A model generated the notes under the pieces. That model made no database searches and was not told the origin of the DNA. It was given only the letters and a program-made list of their open reading frames with translations. A stretch of DNA of 64,000 nucleotides from Cyclobacteriaceae bacterium (GTDB lineage Bacteria; Bacteroidota; Bacteroidia; Cytophagales; Cyclobacteriaceae): NCBI GenBank assembly GCA_022841475.1, contig JALHRJ010000012.1, positions 1 through 64,000 on the forward strand. The letters are read 5' to 3'. The position numbers and the translations under genes are program-made. Position 1 is the stretch's first letter. Each line of letters opens with the position of its first letter. Of the stretch, positions 1 to 7,948 are shown in pieces.

Positions 1-21
1 AAAATTCCGGATTGATAGAAA

Positions 22-516
22 ATGAAGTTTAATTCCGTTAAAGAATATTTTTACAAGTTGAATAACACGGGCTATCAACTGATGATGGTGCCCCTGATCT
101 TGTTCATTTACTTTTACAGTCAGTCTTACTTTTATGATAGCCAACCATTGATCGAACCACGGTTCAATAGCTATTTGTTGTATGCGTTGATTGGGATAAG
201 TGTAATTACCCTAACAACCGTTCACAGACGAACGAGGAACAAGGCAACGCGTATTGCATCCGAAGTGGGATTAGGAATCAAACTGGAGAAGTTGGGTTCG
301 GTGTTAATAGGTAGGATGATTTGGAAAGCAATGATCACTTTGTTAATGACGTTGGGTTTATTGGCAACCGGCAATCAGGTATTCAGCATTTTGTTTTGCG
401 CTACACTGGCCTGGTTTTTTCTGCAGTGGCCCACCCCAGGCCGGGTTGCTGATTTATTGAAACTTCGGGGGGATGAACGCGAAATGGTGTTGAGTAAGGG
501 TGAGGCTTTCAAATGA
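22..516 (+). CDS. Small integral membrane protein, unknown function
   Basis: A 164-residue protein that I cannot assign to a function. Hydrophobic segments near residues 19-34, 50-67, 99-115 and 118-136 suggest four membrane helices, with a basic loop (HRRTRNKATR) at about 68-77. The C-terminal tail after the last helix carries a short polar stretch with PTPGR and LRGDERE that looks like a conserved cytoplasmic end. The ATG start lies 21 bases into the window, so an upstream operon partner may be cut off; the first bases could be the end of such a gene. A strong hairpin follows the stop. Being a real gene is likely from codon use and membrane pattern; the role is unknown. Confidence 0.75.
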   Translation: MKFNSVKEYFYKLNNTGYQLMMVPLILFIYFYSQSYFYDSQPLIEPRFNSYLLYALIGISVITLTTVHRRTRNKATRIASEVGLGIKLEKLGSVLIGRMIWKAMITLLMTLGLLATGNQVFSILFCATLAWFFLQWPTPGRVADLLKLRGDEREMVLSKGEAFK

Positions 517-519
517 AGA

Positions 520-558
520 AGCCACAGATTCAAAGAATTAATCAGTGAATCTGTGGCT
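520..558. terminator. Bidirectional intrinsic terminator
   Basis: A 13-bp perfect stem (AGCCACAGATTCA at 520-532, complement at 546-558) with a 13-base loop, followed on the plus strand by AAAGTTTTT. It sits between the convergent genes ending at 516 and 566, and the minus-strand side is also T-rich, so it probably ends both transcripts. Confidence 0.8.
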
Positions 559-565
559 AAAGTTT

Positions 566-1564
566 TTAGAAGGTTATTCCAAAACTGAAGGCGTTTAACT
601 TGGGGCCTTTATTTTCAATGAAGAGTTCGTTCAGATCATAGTTGAAGAAGAAATCCACATCATCAAAACCCATTTGCATGCGGATACCATAGCGCAGGTT
701 GTTCAGGTAAAAGTTGTCATGATCGCGGGGCTTTTGCTCATCACCATTTACTTCAAACTTTTGTTTACTATAACTATCAATGCGGTAGCCTACATACGGC
801 CCGGCACCAATCCTGAACGAGTCTGCATTGTCGCCATCAAAGAAACTCGGCTTTCTGCGATTGCCGCCAAAGTCAATCATGGGTACCAACGAAGCATTCA
901 GGTAGGTTGCCGTTAATTTACTTTTCTTGAAGTCTGCCTCGCGTTGATCCAGCGTAAACAACACCGAATTATCATCTTTGGTGATTAAGGTTTGTTCATT
1001 TTGAAACTTGAAATTATACCAGCTTACACCCAAAGCCCATTCCAGAAAAAAATTATTGGATACACGGGTTCGCTGCGTGGAGTTGATTCCAACATACCAC
1101 GAGCCCCACGGTTTTACGGTATACAAACTGTTGTCCTGATCTGGAAATGTACCGTCCGACAAGTAGTTGTTCGTACCTAAGTCAAAATTTATCGAGTGAT
1201 ATGTTCTTCTGCGATGCCGATTCTCCTTTTTATGCGAAGTCCAATTTTCTTCTTCAAAATCCTCTTCATTATTTTCTTCCAATAGTGGTACCTCTTTCTC
1301 TACAGGTTCTTCTTTCAGGTATTCGCCCGCAGGTTTGTGCTGATTGGTAGTATCTTTTTCTTCCAACTTTGCAATAAGATCGTTCATTAGTTTCTGAAAA
1401 TCATATTGCTTCATCGTTTCCAAATCTTTTTTATCCTGTATGGCTACAATGATTTTACTCCTTTCACCTACTTTGATAATTACCGTATCAGCTGGTTTGG
1501 TTTGTGCGTGGCTGATCATGCTTATCAGTATCAGTGCACTTGCATAGAAAGTTTTCATGTTCAT
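566..1564 (-). CDS. Outer-membrane beta-barrel protein of sigma/anti-sigma operon
   Basis: A 332-residue exported protein. The N-terminus is a signal peptide ending near SHAQ (residue 21). A charged, low-complexity stretch rich in Glu follows at about 85-120 and then a basic KENRHRRR segment. The C-terminal two thirds has alternating aromatic/polar strands and ends in FSFGITF, the kind of aromatic terminal strand seen in outer-membrane barrels. It is the last gene of a three-gene operon with an ECF sigma factor and a membrane anti-sigma-like protein, 5 bases downstream of the latter. It could be a target or sensor of that system. The start may be the ATG at 1564 or the one two codons later. 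The substrate is unknown. Confidence 0.75.
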   Translation of the reverse strand: MNMKTFYASALILISMISHAQTKPADTVIIKVGERSKIIVAIQDKKDLETMKQYDFQKLMNDLIAKLEEKDTTNQHKPAGEYLKEEPVEKEVPLLEENNEEDFEEENWTSHKKENRHRRRTYHSINFDLGTNNYLSDGTFPDQDNSLYTVKPWGSWYVGINSTQRTRVSNNFFLEWALGVSWYNFKFQNEQTLITKDDNSVLFTLDQREADFKKSKLTATYLNASLVPMIDFGGNRRKPSFFDGDNADSFRIGAGPYVGYRIDSYSKQKFEVNGDEQKPRDHDNFYLNNLRYGIRMQMGFDDVDFFFNYDLNELFIENKGPKLNAFSFGITF

Positions 1565-1569
1565 AAAAA

Positions 1570-2262
1570 TTAATTTCTTTTTGTTTTATCTTTTCTAAAG
1601 TCCAAGGCGAAGAGTTCGTTTTTTACATCTCTCAAGCTGCCCAGTTCGCTATCGCCATTTTTTATATCCCGGGCTTTATCTAATATTTTCTCAAAGCCAT
1701 TATTTTTTTCATCTGCAAAATCAGCTTGAGCAACAAGGGTTCGTGCAGGAACCGGTTCCAATGTGAATTCAATTACAATCGGCTTCTCTAATTTTTCGAG
1801 TGTCTCAGTGGGTATCTTTTTAGAATCGGCAACTAATTCAGTTTCCTCGGTAAGTAGATTTTCAGTCGGTATCGGTTCAACTATTCTTTGCAGGGTTTCT
1901 TTCGTGATTTTGCTTTTTACTTTTTTGATGTCTTTGGTTTTTTCGACTCCTGCCACCTGAGTTTTATTTTCTTCTTTCTCCTGTTGAGCAATCAATGGCT
2001 CATCAATCCCACTATTAACTGTTCCTGATGGCTTTATTACTATTTGTTGTGGTTGACCTTGTTGTCCGGATTGCCAATAGAGCCAGACTCCGGTTAGTAA
2101 ACCGAACAAAACAAATACAGCTGCCGCCCTCCATAGGATTACTATGTTATTTTTTTTTGATAGCCCGGCTTCTACTTTCGACCACGCTTCCGCAGAGGGT
2201 GGTAGCCGGTGGTCTCCGAGTTTATCCTTAAATAGTTGATCCGTTCGGTTGTTCATAATCAT
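1570..2262 (-). CDS. Anti-sigma-factor-like single-pass membrane protein
   Basis: A 230-residue protein with a short cytoplasmic N-terminus (residues 1-38) containing the motif LPPSAEAWSKVEAGL, common in Bacteroidota proteins encoded behind ECF sigma factors. One membrane helix follows at about 40-63, then a long Lys/Glu-rich periplasmic region of low complexity. The start overlaps the end of the sigma-factor gene by 35 bases (29 if the second ATG is used), indicating translational coupling. There is no zinc anti-sigma (HxxxCxxC) motif, so the inhibitory role is inferred from topology and position. The partner downstream is a predicted outer-membrane barrel. Confidence 0.7.
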   Translation of the reverse strand: MIMNNRTDQLFKDKLGDHRLPPSAEAWSKVEAGLSKKNNIVILWRAAAVFVLFGLLTGVWLYWQSGQQGQPQQIVIKPSGTVNSGIDEPLIAQQEKEENKTQVAGVEKTKDIKKVKSKITKETLQRIVEPIPTENLLTEETELVADSKKIPTETLEKLEKPIVIEFTLEPVPARTLVAQADFADEKNNGFEKILDKARDIKNGDSELGSLRDVKNELFALDFRKDKTKRN

Positions 2263-2827
2263 TTATCGTTTGAACCAATTTCTGTTCTGATTCCATTAAA
2301 CATTTTTGCAAGGCTGCCCGCGCCCGGCTTAGTTGCGACTTGGAAGTGTTTTCGCTGATCCCCAACTGCTCGCCAATTTCCTTATGCGAATAGCCCTCAA
2401 TCGCATAGAGATTAAATACAATCCGATACCCGGTAGGGAGCGATTCAATCATCTTCAGCAAGTCTTCCGCTTCAAGCTGATTTTCAAGTTTATCATAATC
2501 CGGTTCGTAGTCGGCTGCGCTAATGTCTGTTTCCAGATACATGTTTTTGTGTTTTCGCAGATAACTCAGCGCATCATTAACAACTACTTTCCGCATCCAA
2601 CCTTCAAAGTTTCCTTCGCCTGTATATTGATCGATCCGATTCAGAATTTTAGTGAAAGCCGTGATCAACACATCTTCCGCTTCCATCTTGTCTTTGATGT
2701 AGCGGCAGCATAGAGCGTAAAATTTCGAAGCATACTGATCATACAGGAGTTTTTGTGCCTGACGATCCTGTTGCTTACAGCCTTCAATCAATTCAACGTC
2801 TTTAGCGCGGTAAATCTGAAATTCCAT
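2228..2827 (-). CDS. ECF-type RNA polymerase sigma factor
   Basis: A 199-residue sigma-70 family protein of the extracytoplasmic-function group. Region 2 spans about residues 22-95 (YDQYASKFYALCCRYI, then EDVLITAFTKI and the -10-binding helix). Region 4 spans about 125-185, with a helix-turn-helix around YSHKEIGEQLGISENTSKSQ. Regions 1 and 3 are absent, as is usual for ECF factors. It directs RNA polymerase to a small regulon. It heads an operon with an overlapping anti-sigma-like membrane protein and an outer-membrane protein, so it probably answers an envelope signal and controls its own operon. The target regulon cannot be read from the sequence. Confidence 0.93.
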   Translation of the reverse strand: MEFQIYRAKDVELIEGCKQQDRQAQKLLYDQYASKFYALCCRYIKDKMEAEDVLITAFTKILNRIDQYTGEGNFEGWMRKVVVNDALSYLRKHKNMYLETDISAADYEPDYDKLENQLEAEDLLKMIESLPTGYRIVFNLYAIEGYSHKEIGEQLGISENTSKSQLSRARAALQKCLMESEQKLVQTINDYEQPNGSTI

Positions 2828-2937
2828 TTAAGTTCTGAATCAATACCAAGATGCATGTTGGGTGGGAGAGGTTGCACGGGGTACTAAATATTTATAAGTA
2901 TCAGCGTAATGCCCCTAAGGCACTAAATTACAAGGAC

Positions 2938-3372
2938 TTAATAAGCGGCCTCGTAGTTGATTATAATATTGACCCGGGAAAATCCCTTATCTTTTACGAT
3001 AACAGGCTGAATATTGTTGTTCTGATCGAATTGATTGGCAAAAAGTCCATTGGCCTCTTTTATAAGTATAGAGTATGAGCCTGGCGGCAGACTGACTTTG
3101 AAATTTCCGTTTGAATCTGAAACCACAGTTTTAATCAATGGTTTATTTACTTTCTTAATAAACACACCATCACTTTCTACATCATTTCCACTTAGTAGTT
3201 CGTAGATATGCACTTCCCGCACTACACCCTGTCTGGCAACTGGTTTTTTATCGGGCCCGGGCATTTGGTTGCCTGTTACCCAAACAAGCTGACCTACAAT
3301 ACCTTGTTTATTCAGTGAACCACAGGTAGTGAAAGTGAAAAAGAGGATCAGGGAGAATAAAGATCTTATCAT
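2938..3372 (-). CDS. Small exported lipoprotein with carboxypeptidase-regulatory-like fold
   Basis: A 144-residue protein starting from the ATG at 3372, 4 bases after the stop of the metallo-hydrolase gene; a longer start at 3399 would overlap it. The N-terminus is a lipoprotein-like signal (hydrophobic run, then FTTCGS with Cys at about 17). The rest resembles a prealbumin-like beta-sandwich: SDSNGNFKVSLPPGSYSILI is the typical strand-turn-strand of carboxypeptidase-regulatory-like domains. Such domains are usually structural or binding modules; no catalytic residues are visible. It is probably co-transcribed with the upstream gene, but a functional link is not obvious. Confidence 0.7.
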   Translation of the reverse strand: MIRSLFSLILFFTFTTCGSLNKQGIVGQLVWVTGNQMPGPDKKPVARQGVVREVHIYELLSGNDVESDGVFIKKVNKPLIKTVVSDSNGNFKVSLPPGSYSILIKEANGLFANQFDQNNNIQPVIVKDKGFSRVNIIINYEAAY

Positions 3373-3376
3373 GTGC

Positions 3377-4777
3377 CTAAATACCATCAAATAATTCAAA
3401 AGACTCCAGATAATCAGGGATGATTGTGTCCCAACCCATAGCTTTTATTTTTTCCGCCAAGGTTGTCGCACTGCCAATTTCACCATGGGTAATAAACACT
3501 CGTTTCGGGCTTTGCTTAAAATTACTTAGCCAAAGAAGTAACTCTCGTTGATCCGCATGGGCAGAAAGTCCGTGAATAGTATTAATATGACAGCGAACAG
3601 GAACTTCTTCTCCGAATATTTTCACAAACGGTTCTCCATCCTGCAGTCGTCTGCCGCGAGAACCTTCTGCCTGATAGCCAGCTAACAAAACTGTATCATT
3701 TTCGCGCCTGAGGCGATGAAACAAATGATGAAGAATACGACCCCCGGTGGCCATACCACTGGCAGAGATAATGATGGCCGGTTTTTTAATTTCATTAAGT
3801 GCCTTCGAGCTTTCGCGGGTATTGCAAAAGTGAATGTTAGAGGTATCAAAAATGCTTATCAGTTCGCCATTTTCCCGTGCTACTTTTATTTTATGATTAT
3901 CGCTGTGCTGCTCATACAAGTCCGTAACATTAATTGCCATGGGACTATCAATGTAAATAGGCAGTGCAGGTATTGCCTTTCGTTGCATCAATAAATGTAA
4001 ATAGTAAATGAGAATCTGCGTGCGCCCAACTGCGAAAGCGGGTATCAGGATGGTGCCCTCATGCGCAATTGCATCATTAACAATTTGAGTTAAGTCAGCT
4101 TCTACCTGCTCCATGGGATTGAGCCGGTCGCCATAGGTAGACTCTACTAACAAAATATCGGCTTCGGAAAGAGCTTTGGGCGGATACATGAGTGGATCAT
4201 CATACCGACCCAGATCTCCGGAAAAGACTATTTTTTTTGATTGGCTCTCAGTTTTGATTTTTACTTCGGCAATAGCTGATCCAAGAATGTGCCCGGCATT
4301 GTAAAAAGTAAGTGCGACATTTGGCAACACTTTTATCTCCTTTTCCAATCGGGTACTATCCACTAAAGGAAAGACCCGCTCGGCATCTTCAATAGTAAAA
4401 AGTGGTTCTGGCTTTTCATGCTTCGAATAACCTTTTTTGAAAGCAAACTGAGCTTCTTCTTCCTGCAGTTTGCCAGCATCCCTCAACATGATCTTCATCA
4501 GACCTTTGGTTGCGTGTGTGCATAAAATGCGTCCATGAAAACCATCTTTTACCAGCCGGGGCAAGTAACCAATATGATCGATGTGGGCGTGTGTAATAAT
4601 TACCGTATGAATGCTGGCCGGGTCCACGGGTAAGCTTTCCCAGTTACGCAAGCGAAGTTCTTTTTTCCCCTGGAACAATCCACAATCTATAAGAATTTTC
4701 TTTTTATCAAGTTCAAGTAGGTATTTTGATCCGGTAACGCTTTGGGCGGCACCTAAAAACTTCAGTCTTACATTCAT
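3377..4777 (-). CDS. Beta-CASP metallo-beta-lactamase-fold RNase-like hydrolase
   Basis: A 466-residue protein of the YSH1/CPSF-like branch of the metallo-beta-lactamase superfamily. The metal-binding motif HAHIDH is at residues 63-68. Further hallmarks are SGDLGR (Asp ligand), the beta-CASP insert in the middle with SASGMATGGR, and the C-terminal RNA-metabolising segment with HGLSAHADQ near residue 405 and a late His in FITHGE. Family members cleave RNA, and some hydrolyse other phosphoesters. All metal ligands appear present, so it should be active. A small lipoprotein gene follows immediately. No RNase J-like C-terminal domain is present, so RNase J is excluded. Confidence 0.9.
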   Translation of the reverse strand: MNVRLKFLGAAQSVTGSKYLLELDKKKILIDCGLFQGKKELRLRNWESLPVDPASIHTVIITHAHIDHIGYLPRLVKDGFHGRILCTHATKGLMKIMLRDAGKLQEEEAQFAFKKGYSKHEKPEPLFTIEDAERVFPLVDSTRLEKEIKVLPNVALTFYNAGHILGSAIAEVKIKTESQSKKIVFSGDLGRYDDPLMYPPKALSEADILLVESTYGDRLNPMEQVEADLTQIVNDAIAHEGTILIPAFAVGRTQILIYYLHLLMQRKAIPALPIYIDSPMAINVTDLYEQHSDNHKIKVARENGELISIFDTSNIHFCNTRESSKALNEIKKPAIIISASGMATGGRILHHLFHRLRRENDTVLLAGYQAEGSRGRRLQDGEPFVKIFGEEVPVRCHINTIHGLSAHADQRELLLWLSNFKQSPKRVFITHGEIGSATTLAEKIKAMGWDTIIPDYLESFELFDGI

Positions 4778-4850
4778 AAGTATTCAACAATTTCGAAAAT
4801 GTACTTAAAGTTATTAGAACCATCGCACAAATCATCACGAATGTCAGGCT

Positions 4851-4878
4851 AAGGCACTTGAAGCCTTATGCATTTTTT
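4851..4878 (+). other. Small hairpin followed by T-run with no gene on its strand
   Basis: Within the 216-base gap between the metallo-hydrolase start and the PspC gene stop, TAAGGC and GCCTTA pair around a 7-base loop and are followed by ATGCATTTTTT. It looks like a weak plus-strand terminator, yet no plus-strand gene precedes it. It could be chance or the end of a short untranslated transcript. Confidence 0.25.
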
Positions 4879-4941
4879 AAAAACACCATGCTAACCTCTG
4901 GCCTGCATCGAGGTTTATTTTTCAGATAGGGTCTAAAAAAG

Positions 4942-4975
4942 AAAGGCAAGGCTTCTGTCTTTGAGCCTTGCCTTT
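4942..4975 (-). terminator. Intrinsic terminator of the PadR-PspC operon
   Basis: A 12-bp perfect stem (AAAGGCAAGGCT / AGCCTTGCCTTT) around a 10-base loop, followed on the minus strand by a TTTCTTTTTT tract. It lies 19 bases past the stop of the PspC/GIN gene. Confidence 0.88.
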
Positions 4976-4993
4976 GTCAATATGTAGTAAATC

Positions 4994-7384
4994 TTAGTTC
5001 CTTTCAATCACTTGCGGATCGCCCCTATGCGATACCGAACTGGCCATCCCTTTTGTAATTTCTAATTTATCTGTAACAAATACTCGCGCGGAGGAAGCGC
5101 CATGCGCTCCTATAATCGCATCATTAACTTCATAATTATATGCTCTTAGTCCCGAGGCACCTGTTGCATTTGCTTCCATAAATGTTCCGCGACCTTTTAA
5201 TTCCAACGTGGAGGCCCCGGTGAGATCAATGGTAAGATTTTGCACATTAAATTCTCCTTCCGCTTCAACCGCACCCAGGATATCTATTTCCAGATCATCT
5301 TCTTCGAAACCGCGTATATACAATTGACCGGCTCCTTTTATTTTCAGGTCTTCCAACTCCGGCATCGTAATTTTGATTTTTACTTTATCATCCTTAAAAA
5401 GGTCCTTCTTCCAGAAAAAGTTTTTGTCATCATCAAAATCAATGACCAGCGTTTCGCCACTAAGGTAAATATCATAGCGTTTTTTCTGTTTATCGGTTCC
5501 ATCCAGTTCCACAGCAAAGTCTTCACCTCTTTCTATTTGCACATCGAACAGACCTGTGAGATCAATCCGATTAAAATCACGCAGACCATATTGATCGCGC
5601 AAGCTTAACGCTTTGGATTCTGTGGGTTGTTCACAATTAACACATTCAAACCCTTTATCAGTCATTTTCCAGGTGCGATTGAAGTTTGAGTCGGTATAGC
5701 CGTAATACTCCAAATAGTTATTGTCTATCAACCGCCACATAGCTTCCTCTACCACAAAAAGAGTATTGATGGGAATATAAAGTTCCATATCCAGCCGTTG
5801 GGCTCTAAACCGGGCATCTTTTTTAAAACTTATGTTTGAATCAAACAGGAGAATGCTGTCTTTCTGATTTACCTTATACTCTACCATCTGCGCATTTTCC
5901 ATGGCGGCCTTGCGTGTGTTGCCCTGCGCTTCAAACCGTTGTACCAATTTGTAATCTGTTCCTTCATACCCTTTAATCGTAAGGGAAGTAACATCATAAT
6001 CATCAAGACCGATCTCATTCATCCGCAATACAGCTATCTTTCCATTAAGGGCAAACGTTTTTTCTACTTTGTATTCTCCTTCTTCTTTAAATGCATACAC
6101 CATTTGTGGGATACTGAAACTGAGCACAGCAATACTTACAAAGAAAAGAACAAACAATGACCAGCCCACCAGCGGATTGAACACCACACGTTTGGCGATA
6201 ATCGAATTGCCAATAAGATTTATAAACAAAGCAGGCACGAGTAGCGCAGTAAATGCAAAGAAGGTTGTCCACGTGGGGAAACTATTGCGGATCGCTTCCA
6301 CGGGTATACCCGTTTCGCTAACCGGGAATTGAAACCAGGGCAATTCTGAGAAATTAAAAAATCCAAAAATTACACCGGCCACCATGATCAAAGCGATGAT
6401 CATTAATAATCCGGTTAAACTGATGACAACACCAATGGCTACGCGTAAAACGTCAATGGCTACTTTGAAAAGTGGTCCTAATATTTTGGTAAGCCCTTCA
6501 ATCACCATCGCGATAAGCCGGAAGGGGAACAAAACAATTTTGGTTATAATGTTTTCTTCTTCACCTTCTTTTTCATTCAAATTCTTTTTTACCGTTGACT
6601 CAATGTTCGAGAGCGTTACAGGCTCGCCTTGCATTTGTATTCTCTCCGTTATGGTTTTTGCCTGGGGTAAGGCAATCCATAGAATGATATAAACGATCAG
6701 GCCGAGGCCACCAAAGATGGCAGCAATTACAAATAGAACGCGGATCAACGCAATGTCGGCACCAAAAAAGGCGGCAACACCACTCGCCACGCCACCGATC
6801 ACTTTCTTTTCTGTGTCGCGAAACATTTTCTTTACAGAAGGTTCATCTTCCAGATCTGCGGAAGCAGGCAACACAATCCATAAAATGATGTAAACTAAAA
6901 TCAGACTACCGTAGCTGCCTAATACCAGTAAAGCAAAGAGTAAACGTGGCCACACCGGGTCGATGTTGAAGTAGTGCCCGAAGCCGGCACATACACCGCC
7001 CAGAATTTTTCTTTTTTCGTCACGTTGTAGTTTTTTAGTAGCCGCACTCGGCCCCGACTGATTTTGTTTTTGCGAAGAGTCCTGTGCCTGTGCAAATTCT
7101 CCTGCAAACTCCTGCTCTTCGGCTGCCTTGAAATCATTTACACTACCCATGGTAGCAATAAGGCTGCTTACATCCTCAGCGGTTATTACCTGCTTGCCTT
7201 CGTTGAGCTTGGCTAAAAATATTTCGGCAATGCGGCTCTCTATGTCTGAAAGAATTTCGCTGCTGTCTTCAAACGAAGCGAAGTAGCGCTTGATTGAATC
7301 CAGGTATTTGCGAAGAGTTTCGTACCCGTCTTCTTCAATGTGGAAAATGATGCCGCTTATGTTTATACTGATGTTCTTTTTCAT
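4994..7384 (-). CDS. Double PspC-domain membrane protein with C-terminal GIN (DUF2807) domain
   Basis: A 796-residue membrane protein. The N-terminal 90 residues are cytoplasmic and contain a segment resembling the start of Bacteroidota PspC proteins. Two PspC domains follow at about 121-175 (RKILGGVCAGFGHYFNIDP) and 188-242 (KKVIGGVASGVAAFFGADI), each with a membrane hairpin. Four or so further helices lie at about 275-430. The periplasmic C-terminus (about 590-790) is a DUF2807 adhesin-like beta-helix, recognisable from GLFDVQIERGEDF and repeated short beta turns. PspC proteins are linked to envelope stress. The gene is 34 bases behind a PadR regulator and probably repressed by it. The exact role is unknown. 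Confidence 0.85.
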   Translation of the reverse strand: MKKNISINISGIIFHIEEDGYETLRKYLDSIKRYFASFEDSSEILSDIESRIAEIFLAKLNEGKQVITAEDVSSLIATMGSVNDFKAAEEQEFAGEFAQAQDSSQKQNQSGPSAATKKLQRDEKRKILGGVCAGFGHYFNIDPVWPRLLFALLVLGSYGSLILVYIILWIVLPASADLEDEPSVKKMFRDTEKKVIGGVASGVAAFFGADIALIRVLFVIAAIFGGLGLIVYIILWIALPQAKTITERIQMQGEPVTLSNIESTVKKNLNEKEGEEENIITKIVLFPFRLIAMVIEGLTKILGPLFKVAIDVLRVAIGVVISLTGLLMIIALIMVAGVIFGFFNFSELPWFQFPVSETGIPVEAIRNSFPTWTTFFAFTALLVPALFINLIGNSIIAKRVVFNPLVGWSLFVLFFVSIAVLSFSIPQMVYAFKEEGEYKVEKTFALNGKIAVLRMNEIGLDDYDVTSLTIKGYEGTDYKLVQRFEAQGNTRKAAMENAQMVEYKVNQKDSILLFDSNISFKKDARFRAQRLDMELYIPINTLFVVEEAMWRLIDNNYLEYYGYTDSNFNRTWKMTDKGFECVNCEQPTESKALSLRDQYGLRDFNRIDLTGLFDVQIERGEDFAVELDGTDKQKKRYDIYLSGETLVIDFDDDKNFFWKKDLFKDDKVKIKITMPELEDLKIKGAGQLYIRGFEEDDLEIDILGAVEAEGEFNVQNLTIDLTGASTLELKGRGTFMEANATGASGLRAYNYEVNDAIIGAHGASSARVFVTDKLEITKGMASSVSHRGDPQVIERN

Positions 7385-7418
7385 AGCTGAAAGATCGTTA
7401 TGAACTGGGATTTGGAGT

Positions 7419-7754
7419 TTAGCTAGTAGATTTTGTTTTAATCATTTGAGTTGAATGAACGAGGTCTTCCCAGGTTTCTGTTAAACCGTTGAGAAATTTA
7501 GTTCCTTCTTCCGTTAAAGTATAATACTTACGGGGTGGCCCCGATTTAGATTCCACCCATTTGTATTCCAACAGGCCTGCGTTCTTCAGGCGGGTGAGCA
7601 GGGGATAAAGGGTTCCTTCTACTACAATCATTTTAGCGGCTGTCAATTCATCCAGCATGTCTGAGGCGTAAACCTCACCGCGCGCAATAATGTGCAGGAT
7701 GCAGTATTCCAATATGCCTTTTCTCATCTGTACTTGTGTGTTTTCAAGGTTCAT
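7419..7754 (-). CDS. PadR-family transcriptional regulator
   Basis: A 111-residue winged-helix regulator. Features are the N-terminal GILEYCILHIIARGEVYASDM, the recognition region with VVEGTLYPLLTRLKNAGLL, the wing ESKSGPPRKYYTLTEEG and a short C-terminal helix. The length fits the short PadR subfamily 2, which dimerises through the last helix. In Bacteroidota this type regularly precedes PspC/DUF2807 genes, as here, where it is 34 bases upstream of one. A perfect 15-base palindrome lies 15 bases before the start codon and is a plausible self-regulatory operator. The effector molecule is unknown. Confidence 0.92.
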   Translation of the reverse strand: MNLENTQVQMRKGILEYCILHIIARGEVYASDMLDELTAAKMIVVEGTLYPLLTRLKNAGLLEYKWVESKSGPPRKYYTLTEEGTKFLNGLTETWEDLVHSTQMIKTKSTS

Positions 7755-7768
7755 ACATCCATATTAGT

Positions 7769-7783
7769 TAAGATCAGATCTTA
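7769..7783. promoter_or_regulatory. Perfect palindrome, candidate PadR operator
   Basis: TAAGATC, one central base A, then GATCTTA: a perfect 7+1+7 dyad 15 bases upstream of padR. The position in the leader/promoter region and the dyad symmetry fit a dimeric winged-helix repressor. Binding itself is inferred, not shown. Confidence 0.55.
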
Positions 7784-7899
7784 GGCATTTATACGGTGAA
7801 AGTACTATGCATAGCCAAGTACTGGATGAAAATATTTCAAATATTTTTAAAATCGGCTTAATTTCGCTGAATTCGAAGGGTTAATACCACAGTTACCAG

Positions 7900-7907
7900 T
7901 AATTTTG
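7900..7907 (+). promoter_or_regulatory. Candidate -7 promoter element of porU2-like gene
   Basis: TAATTTTG matches the Bacteroidota -7 consensus TAnnTTTG, 41 bases before the GTG start. The upstream -33 element is poor (a TTCG about 24 bases away), so this is only a candidate. Confidence 0.4.
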
Positions 7908-7948
7908 TAATCGTATTCACCTTCGATACATCTTATCTTAGAAAAACT

